Assembly (NCBI GenBank): GCA_037447655.1
Contig: JBBHKE010002594.1
Span: 1-64,000 of the forward strand
Length of the DNA stretch: 64,000 nucleotides
From: Zygnema cylindricum
Taxonomy: Eukaryota; Streptophyta; Zygnematophyceae; Zygnematales; Zygnemataceae
Direction: 5' to 3'
Shown here: one piece after another, positions 55,257 through 64,000 of the stretch
How the letters are laid out: every line of letters starts with the position of its first letter
How positions within the stretch are numbered: the first letter of the stretch is position 1
Position numbers and translations under genes: made by a program
Notes under the pieces: generated by a model
Told to the model about the DNA's origin: nothing
The model's database searches: none
What the model saw: only the letters and a program-made list of their open reading frames with translations

Positions 55257-56180
55257 TGTTGGATTTAATGCTTTATCTTCAGTAGACAGGGCTGTGATGA
55301 GAGATTTAGGACTTAGAATAATTTTGGTCTAAGTGAATAGTAATATTTACCTTTAGTAGTGTTACAATAGCAGAAGGACAATAGAGTGTACTGTACCTCT
55401 ACAGGGACACGCGTTGGCATCAAAAGATTGTATAAGTATTTCGGTAAGGTGCCGACAATAACTTACACATATCGACTATCGAACAAATGGACTCTCTAAA
55501 TCAAACGGACGGAGCCGAAAGCATTTATCTAAGAAATATTGTTGTACAGGACAAGAATGAATGGTTGATACAAATTGAGTCGAGGAACGAGATTCGAGTG
55601 AGGACCACAAGTGACTAAGCGAGATAAACATTAGTTGTACGGATTCTATTTTTTTAATATCTCGAACACATACATTTGTAGTTAAGCGCATTATGAAATA
55701 GTGTTTCACTGTTTAGATTACGGCTAACATCAAATAGGGTTTATCGAAGTACCTTGAGTACAACGACAAACAGTTCCACTACCTTGTCGTATTTTAGTAC
55801 AGTACTACAGTGCCAGGTGTTCTCATATGATTTGTTAGTTAGCAGTAAACAATTTCTCAGTGTATAAAGTTTAGGACTTAGCCAATTTTGTACTAAACTA
55901 GTTTTGGGATTATAAAATTATAAATGGTAGTTTTTTGGAAATTTGTTGGAGTCATTCTTTATGGTTTAGTGGTTTAATTGTGTTGCAATTTCGGGAATTG
56001 ATTGTGTGTACGACGGTTTAAGTGTATGCTGAATTTGGTGTAATTTGGACTTGTGGGTCAGAGTTTATAGTGAGTGAAAACTGGTGTTTAATAGGATACT
56101 TGTTAAGCTTCTATTTTAGTCATGTCTACTTCTACAACTACTGTTGCAGATCCACCTATACCAATAGTCATAGAACAACA
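55257..56180 (+). mobile_element. C-type solo LTR in B2
   Basis: 924 bp, TGTTGGATTTAATGC to GAACAACA, ending with a Gag start (ATG about 56122, Met-Ser-Thr-Ser-Thr-Thr-Thr). Flanks CTCCA (55252-55256) and CTCTA (56181-56185) form a 5-bp duplication with one mismatch. B2 resumes afterwards (TTGTCCAATC), so no internal region remains. Confidence 0.85.
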
Positions 56181-56449
56181 CTCTATTGTCCAATCACACT
56201 AAGAGAGCTTGTAACTATAAAGGTCATCTTTGACCAGCCATAACTTACTGCTCAGGGGAGCAAATTCAGTGATTCTTTTTGCGTTTGACTCAAGGGAGTC
56301 TTGTCCTCACAAGGGTGAGGGTGGTCAGCATATAATATGTGTGCCTGGGTGGCACTTATTCAGTGGGAAAGTGGAAGGGGCAATTATTATCCTAGAGGCT
56401 TTACATAGGCTGCTCATTCTGTGGGTCAATGGAGACCACAAAATTTTAG

Positions 56450-59008
56450 GATCTAATTCACACTGATGTTTGGGGACCTGCTAGGTATACTTCACATGGA
56501 GGGAAGAGGTGGATGTTAACCATCAGAGGTGATTGGTCTAGATACACTAAGGTATACTTCCTCAAACATAAGTCAGAGGTATTAAGATGTTTCAAATAAT
56601 ACAAAGTATGGAGTAAAAAATTACATGCAACCTTATAAAAGAGATAAGAAGTGATAATGGGAAAGAATACACCTCAAGCGAATTTGAAGATTTTTTTCTT
56701 AAAGAAAAAGGAATCCATCATGAGAAAATTGATACTTATAATCCGGAACAAAATGGAGTGGCAGAAAAAGTTAATAAAACTTTAGGGGATATCCAGAAGT
56801 ATGTTAACTGATTAGAGGATACGATTGCAATTGTGGGCCGAGTCAATGAAATATGCTAACTACATCAAAAATAGAGTCTAAACTTCAGCTAATAAAGAGG
56901 AAACTCCATATGAGAGGTGGACAAGAAGAAAGCCAAATTTGTCTAGTTTGAGAGTGTTCGGAAGTCAAGTCTAGGGTTTACATTCTGATAATATTAAATA
57001 GAAATGTGACGGAACAGGGAAACCGGGATATCTTGTAGGATATGATGAGAGCACAAAAGGAAACCGAGCGTATGACTTGAAAAATAGAAATATCATTTTT
57101 GTAAAACACATAGTGGTGATGAATGAAGTAAAGTCCATTGATCCATTCAAATATAATGAGGAAGTAAAAATCAGACTTGAATCGGATCAGTTTTTTGACC
57201 TTGACTTTGGAAATGAAGAAAAAGAGGGGGGAAAAGAAAAATGTGCAGAACTACCGAAGGAGAACAAGGAAAGGACAACAACTGAGGTAACACCACAATA
57301 TGAAGTGGAAATCAATGAGGAGCTTGATGAGGCACCGGAATTGGAAGATATGGGAGCTAAAGATATCGCGAAACGGAACCCGAGGATGCCTTCTATACCG
57401 ACTTCAGATTTTGAAGGAGGAAAAAGAGGTAGTAAACGACTTCAAGAACGACAAACAAACAACCAACTCACAAAGATGTCGCATTCGGATGATCCCCAGG
57501 CATACTTAGAGGCCATAAATACCCCAGAGAGTAGCCGGTGGATCACGACTATAAATGAAGAAATTTGCCTCCATCATGGAAGCTAATACATGGGAGTTGG
57601 TAGATTGTTCCCCGGACCGAAAACCAATTGAGCGTAAGTGGGTTTTTAAACTTAAAGGTTATACTCAGAAAGAAGGAATAGACTATGAAAAAAAAACTTT
57701 GCACCCATAGTCAGATTCCCTTCTGTCAAAATTCTTTTTAACTTTAGCCGCGGCGGAGGATGTGGAAATACACCAAATGGATATTAAGACCGCCTTCCTA
57801 CACAGATAGTTAGGAGAAGAAATCTACATGAAGCAACCGGAAGGTTTCGTGGATAGTGGAGAAGAAAGCAAGGTATGCAAACTGATAAAATCACTTTATG
57901 GCCTTAAACAGGCCCCGAGACAATGGAACATAAAACTAGATGAATTATTGACCGGTTTGGGGTATACCAGAATTAGTTAAGATCATTCCATATATCTATT
58001 TGAGGATGAGAATAGAGTGATATTTATTGATATTTATGTGGATGATTTGTTAATCTTAAGCAAGTCTTTAGATAAGATTAACAATTTAAAACAGGATCTA
58101 TGAAGCAGGTTTGACATCAAAGACCTAGGTGAAGCAAGGTGTATTTTGGGGATTCAAATAGAGAGGGAAAGAGGGAACAAAATTATAAAACTCACCCAGA
58201 AGGAAACTATTGGTAATATGCTATAAAAGTTTTAGATGAACAAAGAAAATGGATGTGCAACTCCCATGGATCTAAAGAAAATATCAAAGGGGAGTGAAGA
58301 CGGAGGAATATTGATATTGAATGGTTACATGGATGAGGAAGAAAAGAGGTTTATGGAAAGAATTCCATATCCAAAGATTGTAGGTAGTTAAATTTAATTT
58401 ATGAACTATACTCGTGCGCACATAGTTGCTGCTGTAGGGGTCCTCAGTAGGAGTTTAAATGAGCCCAAGAAGAGAGACTAGAAGCAGCCAAAAGGGTGAT
58501 GGAATATTTGATGAGAACTAGGGAATTGTGGTTGCATTTGGGACGGGAGCACACTGACATCACTACTAGAAGTGATGTAAGTTACGGTGATGTGCCTTTA
58601 AAGCGGTGTACAACTAGATATGTGTTGCAAATTGGATCCGTTGCATGCTGTTGGAGTAGCAAACAAGAGAAAGTAGTTGCTCGGTCCACTATTAAGGCTG
58701 AGTACATGGCTTCTTGTGTTGCCACCAAAGAATTAATGTGGGTGAAATCTTTTCTTGAGGAACTTGGGTTGATGAATCATAGAACCCAAAATGTTTTTTG
58801 TGATAATCAAGCTGCTATCTTTATTGAAGCTAATCCGAAACATCACTTCAAAGCTAAGCATATGGATATTAGACTTAGCTTTGTCAGAGAGAAGGTTGAA
58901 AATAAAATTATTAAACTAGTTCATAAAACTGATAAAGAAAAACCAGTGCCTTCTCCTAAGTTGATTTATTGCACGAAAAATTGCGGTTTAAAATTGTTAA
59001 GTGACTAA
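56450..59008 (+). pseudogene. A2 pol (integrase, RT, RNase H)
   Basis: Integrase: HTDVWGPARYTS near 56458, SDNGKEYTS near 56650, PEQNGVAEK near 56745, with frameshifts. Linker open 57077-57586. RT 57590-58250: a deletion removes part of the AR-LVAKG region near 57655; MDIKTAFLH then stop; YGLKQAPRQWNIKLDE; YVDDLLILSK near 58036. RNase H 58496-59008 is open (SDVSYGDVPLKRC, STIKAEYMASC, CDNQAAIFIEANPKHHF) but lacks the VADMMTK segment, deleted near 58935. Sister of A1, A3 and A4. Confidence 0.85.
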
Positions 59009-59021
59009 GAATTAAAGAAAG

Positions 59022-59910
59022 TGTTGAAAAGAGGAAATTAATAGTTCACTTCTCTATTTTAGTTAGACTATAAAGAGAGAGAGAGGATCAAAGACACGCC
59101 ATGGGTGTCGCCTTACTTAGAATGGCAGGTTGGAGTTGGGAGTATTTTACCAAAACGGGTGTCCCAAGCAAATTTGAACCTGCGAGCTGCGGCTCAGTAT
59201 AGCCGTGCGCCTTAACCATTATGGCATTGATGAAACGATTTACTTATTAGGTTTGATAAGTACTTATTGTTTAACTCTTCGGCTGAAACATACCAAATTG
59301 ACGAAGAGGCGCATGTGAAGCAATTAATGCACATACGGGAATCCCAACCATGTAAATTCAATTGATTGGACAGTCGACGTTGCAGCTGCCACCCGGAATG
59401 AGCTTTTTGGCGGCCTTTGGAGATAACGTCACGCGATGCCACGTGGTGCTACAATATTAGATACCAGGAAATATGGGAGGAGAAACCATGGCTATTGATT
59501 TAATAGGAGTCACCTTGAAAGCCATGTCGTACAAAAGCCGTACAAAAAGTACATCGGCCACTGTACCTTTTTGTACTATACAATGTTCCTATTGGACTAG
59601 GGTTTAGTAGTTGGTAGACGTGAGTAGATAGACTAGGCCTTAGTGAAATTAAGGTACCTTTCTTTAAGAGAGCTTGTAACTATAAAGGTTATCTCTGACC
59701 AGCCATAACTTACTATTGAGGGGAGCATATTCAGTGTCTCTTTTTGCGTTTGGCTCAGGGGAGTCAGATCCTCATAGAGGTGAGGGTGGTCATAGTATTT
59801 CTGTGTCTGGGTGGCACTTATTCAGTGGGAAAGTGAAAGGGGCAAATATTATCATAGAGGCTTTACATAGGGTGTCCATTCTGTGGGTCAATGGAGACCA
59901 AAGAATTGCA
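59022..59910 (+). repeat. A2 3' LTR
   Basis: 889 bp, TGTTGAAAAG to ATTGCA, same length as the A1 3' LTR. G-box CCACGTGG near 59438-59445; GTAC cores at 59529, 59540, 59549, 59563 and 59573 (spacing 11-9-14-10); TATA near 59683; stem-loops near 59755-59785; Gag ATG near 59891. Confidence 0.88.
59159..59230 (-). other. tRNA-like segment in A2 LTR (antisense)
   Basis: - strand A-box-like GCCATAATGGTTAAGGCGC and B-box GGTTCAAATT with GCAGG/TTTGC pairing. Confidence 0.55.
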
Positions 59911-60758
59911 GTACTTGACAAACCTAGGATTTGATCTTGGTACCTACCATCTAACAAGTCAACAATAGCTGGTAGCTTTATCCTATTATCTAAGATGTGT
60001 GCTAAGCTATATAGGGTTCAATAAGAATTTTTAAGTATGTACGTATACATTAAATCATTTGACGTCGCGAACAAACATCTAACATAGACACAGTTAAAAT
60101 ATACGTACGGCTTACGGTGTTCGCGAAACGAATACCACGCATTTGTTTCAACTGCAAATTAAATACGGCGCATTGATTTTCGACGGCTAGAATCAGATGT
60201 CGGTTTCGATCGAACGGCCACGATACGTGTCGAGATCATGGAATAGGCGCTTTGGCAATTTTCGATCACCGCCACGTCAAGCGCCACGTGGCACGACATC
60301 ATTAAGTTGCGGCATCTATCGAGAATATGGGAACATATCCGATATGGCAAGCGTCAACATTTCAGTCATGTCGTACGATGGTCGTACAGAAAGTACTTCG
60401 GCACCTGTACCTTTCTATACAACACAGTCTTCTAATTAGTGTCGTACTTTAGTAGTAGAGGGTTTAAAGAGGGATATAGGACTTAGAAAATTTAGTGGGT
60501 AGCATCATCTCTCCCAAATTCCTTTTGTACAAAAAGTCAACTTTGACCCTTTATAACTTATTGCTCACGGGAGCAAATTCAGATATACTTTTTGCTATCA
60601 ACTCAGGGGGGTCTTCTAGTCATAGCGGTGAAGGTGGTCAATTTTTTTGTCTGTAACGGTGGTAGTTATTTTTGTCCAAACACAAAGGGGTCAAGGTTAT
60701 CTTAGGGGCTTCGTGTGAACTGCCCATCCTGAGGACATATGGAGGTCTCAGAATTGCA
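59911..60758 (+). repeat. G2 5' LTR, start missing
   Basis: G-family LTR from the tRNA-like segment (59911-60000, antisense B-box GATCAAATCC) to the end GAATTGCA. G-box CCACGTGG near 60285; GTAC cores near 60373-60415; Gag start ATG GAG GTC TCA near 60739. A2 abuts at 59910, inserted within this LTR. Confidence 0.8.
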
Positions 60759-63700
60759 AAACTAAGTAAGGGGATAAGGATTCCACTGAAGACGATGGAG
60801 AACTTCTCCTCAAAGACGAGTTGGAGATGAAAGGTGAGCCGAAGATTCTTATGAGGCAAAAGTGTGCTTTCGCTGGAGTAAAAGAAGCTCTTGAAAAATG
60901 ATGGATTATTGATTCGAGAGCCTCTATGCATATGTGCAGAGAAAAACCATTGTTTCCCAAAATGAAAAATATCACTACTGTAGAGGTAGAGTATGGGGAT
61001 GGGAGAATAGTAGCCACTAATTTAGTGGGATTTGTGGATCTGAAAGTCTTAGTTGATAGTAAGACATCCGTAGTCACTTTCTCTGATGTTTTTTTTTTCC
61101 AAAGTTGAACAAGAATCTTATCTCTACGACGGTTTTAGATGATAAGGGTTTAGAGACTAGTGTTAAGAAAAGAGTCGTTGTTGCTAGCTATGAGAATGAA
61201 GTGTACTTCACAGCTGAAAAGGGTAGCGAATGAATGTTTAGGCTGAATTTGAGTAATGGAAAATTGATGTTTATTGTGCCGGTGGAAGTGATTTGATGAT
61301 GTGGCATAAAAGATTGAACATGTGCATCTATATAGATTGGAAAAAATGAAAAAAATGGGTGTAGTTGAGGAAATACATTTTGGAGACAATGAGACCTTGG
61401 ATGACTCTAGTGGATGTGCTCAAGGTAAGGACCACAGATTGCCTTTCCCAAAACTGCAACATATAAAGGTGAAAAGGTCCTAGATCTAGTTCATACTGAC
61501 ATATGGAGACCGACCAAAAAGCCATCAATTAGAGGGAAAAGATTATGTTTACTATCACTGATAATTGGTCTAGATACTTTAGAGTATATTTCTTGAAAAA
61601 CAAATATGAGGCTTCAGCTTATTTTAAAGATTATAAAGCATGGAGTGAGAAGCTTCATGAGACACCTATAAAGAGAGTGAGGAGTGATAATAGGGGGGGA
61701 TACACTTCTAAAGTGTTTGAGGATTTTTTCAAAGAGGAAGGGGTCCAAGACCAAAAGAGTGTTCCAAAGAACCCAAAACAAAACGGTGTAGCCAAGAGAC
61801 TAAATCGGACATAAGGTGATAGTGCCCGTAGCATGTTGTCGGATAAAATGATAAAGAAAAGCTTTTGGGCAAAAGCTATGAATTGTGCTAACAATCTCAA
61901 AAATAGAGTCTTTACCTCGACAGTATAATGACAAATACCTTATAAAAGATGGACTGGGAGAAAACTAAATATTTCACACTTAAAGGTGTTATGAAGTCAA
62001 GTGTTTAGTCTAAATACAGAAATATCTGATTGGAAGTTAGATGCAAGGGGAAAGCCGAGACACCTACTTGGGTATGATAAAAATGTAAAGGGATATAGAG
62101 TTTATGATCTCAAAAAAGAAGACATCATTCTAGTAAAACACTTGGTAGTCATGGGCGAAAGAAAGTCGATATATCCGTTTAAATACACTAAACCAGTTAG
62201 AATTAGACTTGAATCTGAAAATGATTTACATTCAGATTCTTCTAACCGAACTCCGGTTCAGTCTGACCTAGCAGAAGAAGAGAAAAATCTGACCGAGAGT
62301 GACCCTCTCTTGGAGTCACAACTTTCGTTTCAGACCGAGGAAGAAAACGAGGAAAGTCCGTAAATGGATGATGAACGTCCGGAGATGGACTCCACGGATA
62401 GGGGAGAAGATGAAGTCATCCGGAGAAATCTGAGATTGCTCTCTATTCCACCATCAGATTTTGAAGGAGGAAGGAGAAGCAGCAAGAGACTTGAAGAGAG
62501 AGAAGTGAACAACAAGGTAACAAAGCTGTCACATCTGAGGGAACCCCAAAATTACTCGGAAACAATTAATAGTCCGAAACGTAGTAGATGATGACAACCA
62601 TTAATGATGAGATGGCTTCCATTAGGGAAGCAAACACATAGGAGATAGAGGATTGTCCTCCAGACAAAAAACCGATAGGATGCAAATAGGTATTTAACTT
62701 GAAACTCAATCCGGATAACACTATTGAGCGATACAAGGCCAGATTAGTGGCAAATGAATTTCACACAAAAGAAGGGAATCGATTGTCGAAGACCTTTGTT
62801 TCGGTTGTTAGATTTCCTTTTGTCCGAATTCTACTTTGTCTAGTGGCAGCGGAAGACATGGAGGTGCACCAGATGGACATCAAAACCGTTTTTTTACACG
62901 GGGAATTAGAAGAAGAGATCTTGATGCTACAGATGGAAGGATTTGTGGAGAAAGAAGAAGAAAGTAAGACGTGCAGATTGATAAAGTCTCTTTATGGACA
63001 AAAGCAAGCTCCACGCTAATGGAACAAGAAGTTAGGCGAGTTTTTGACAAGTTTGGGATATATCTAAATCAGTTCGTATCATTCCATCTATCTATTTGAG
63101 GATGAGAAAGGTATAATTTTCATTGCCATCTATGTTAATAATTTGCTTGTTTTGAGTGAATCAATGGATAAAATTAATGGATTGAAAAAGGATTTAAAGA
63201 GTAGATTTGAAATGAAAGACTTGGGAGAGGCAAATTACATTTTGGGAATTCAAATGGAGAGGGATAGAGAGAAGAAAACAATTAGACTAACTCAAAAGGA
63301 ACCAATAGGAAATATACTTGAAGATTTTAAAATAGATAAAGCAAATAGTTGTACGACTCTAATGAATTTAAAAAAAGGAATGATGGGAGCCTAGAAGAGG
63401 AAGTCTTCCTCTTAGATAATGAGTTAGGACTTGAGGAAAGCGAGTTTATGCAAACTATTCTATACAGACAATTTGTCAGTAGTTTGATATATTTTATAAA
63501 CTATACTCGTCGTGATATAGCACCAGCTCTAAGGATATTAAGTAGGAGTTTCAATGATCTAGAAAGAAAGATTGGGAAGCTGCCAAAAAGGTCATACGAT
63601 ACTTGAGAAGAACGATAGATCTAAGGTTGTATTTGGTAGGGGATAATAGCAACATCACCACTTGGAGTGATACTATTTATGGGGATGCTCCGATGAAGAA

Positions 63701-64000
63701 GTGTATTTCTTGTTATGTACTGTATCTTGGGAATGAGGCTTGCTGTTGGAGCAGCAAACAACAAAATGTGATTGCTCAGTCCACCATGGAGGCTGAGTAT
63801 ATGGCCTCTTGCTAGGCCGTGAAAGAATTGATGTGGGTGAAATAATTGCTTCAAGAACTTGGGTATATGAAAAATAGATTGCAAAAAATATTTTGTGATA
63901 ATCAAGCTGCATTTGCAATTGCAGCAAACCCAAAGCATCACTTTAAAAGCAAAGCATATGGATATCCGACTGAGCTTTGTTAGAGAGAAGGTTGAAAATA
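60759..64000 (+). pseudogene. G2 pol (protease to RNase H), runs off window
   Basis: Joined directly to the LTR end with no PBS or gag. Protease IDSRASMHM near 60909 (Arg for Gly); VEVEYGDGRIV; decayed GAG-pre-integrase (WHKRL near 61300); integrase TITDNWSRYFRVYFLKNK (61545 on), SDNRGGYTS, KQNGVAKRLNRT, NCANNLKNRV. Linker 62001-62591. RT 62640-63390: MDIKTVFLHGELEEEI, YGQKQAPR, and YVNNLL near 63133 where YVDD is expected, so both catalytic Asp are Asn. RNase H 63440-64000: STMEAEYMASC then TAG, CDNQAAFAIAANPKHHF. Many stops; non-functional. Confidence 0.87.

Larger units (their letters stand above)
40245..56199 (+). mobile_element. B2: decayed copia element, split by B1, F1 and a solo LTR
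   Basis: Own pieces: 5' LTR 40245-40443 plus 46641-47450; gag/protease region 47451-48630; pol 55114-55256 and 56186-56199. Each gap is an insertion with a 5-bp duplication, and the protein alignment to B1 resumes after each. Everything after the first part of the GAG-pre-integrase region is missing at 56199/56200, so the 3' end is deleted or displaced. Confidence 0.82.
56200..59910 (+). mobile_element. A2: A-type copia lacking 5' LTR start, PBS, gag and protease
   Basis: 5' LTR remnant 56200-56448 (TATA box to LTR end), then directly integrase. pol 56450-59008, 3' LTR 59022-59910. The junction TTTTAGGATCTA near 56445-56455 joins the LTR end to the integrase start, a deletion of about 1.8 kb relative to A1. 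It is inserted in the G2 LTR on the right; the left junction is with B2. Confidence 0.82.

Overview
This window is almost entirely LTR-retrotransposon sequence of the Ty1/copia order (Gag, aspartic protease, integrase, reverse transcriptase, RNase H in that order). The elements are nested several levels deep and nearly all decayed. I find no convincing host protein-coding gene, rRNA, functional tRNA gene or CRISPR array. The genome is most likely plant or streptophyte-like. The primer-binding sites are exact complements of the plant-type initiator tRNA-Met anticodon arm, there is a plant-type hAT transposase relic, and the LTR promoters carry G-box and GTAC motifs. The species cannot be named from this sequence. 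Element names (A1, B1 and so on) are local to this report.

Layout. 1-11357: an I-family LTR end (1-488) sits in copia C1 (489-9680, + strand). C1 is split by complete element A1 (2195-8408, TSD GGGTG). C1 itself sits in the gag of H1 (- strand, 5' LTR 10446-11357), and H1 sits in the 3' LTR of A3 (- strand, pol to 14158). 14159-15828: a 10-N assembly gap, a C-type LTR (-) and a fragment of another A-type pol (-). 15829-30891: element G1 (+), missing its 5' half, split near its stop codon by I2 (17027-29794, TSD GTCTT). I2 carries four further insertions: solo LTR J1, gag-only element J2, short solo LTR K and solo LTR L. 30892-31633: sequence with no recognisable element. 31634-36300: N (- strand, 3' half only) abutting the C-terminal half of a hAT transposase. 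36300-40244: AT-rich sequence without genes, ending in about 950 bp of TA/TATACA microsatellite. 40245-56199: B2 (+), split by the near-complete young element B1 (40444-46635, TSD GCGAC), by F1 (48631-55108, - strand, TSD GAGAG) and by a C-type solo LTR. 56200-64000: A2 and G2 (+), both lacking PBS and gag; G2 runs off the end.

The most notable point is an architecture shared by several families. The Gag start codon lies inside the 5' LTR, 7 to 20 codons before the LTR end. The reading frame then runs straight through the primer-binding site (GGTTATGGGCCCACC, translated Val-Met-Gly-Pro-Pro), which is complementary to the middle, not the 3' end, of initiator tRNA-Met. The same LTRs share a fixed order of parts: GCCATGGC dyad, antisense tRNA-like segment, G-box, an array of five GTAC cores with near-constant spacing, TATA box, two stem-loops with compensatory changes between families, Gag ATG, LTR end/PBS. 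This looks like a conserved regulatory and packaging cassette.

Element boundaries were set by TG...CA ends, 5-bp target duplications, PBS and PPT. Alignments were made by eye, so domain limits are approximate and no divergence value is exact.
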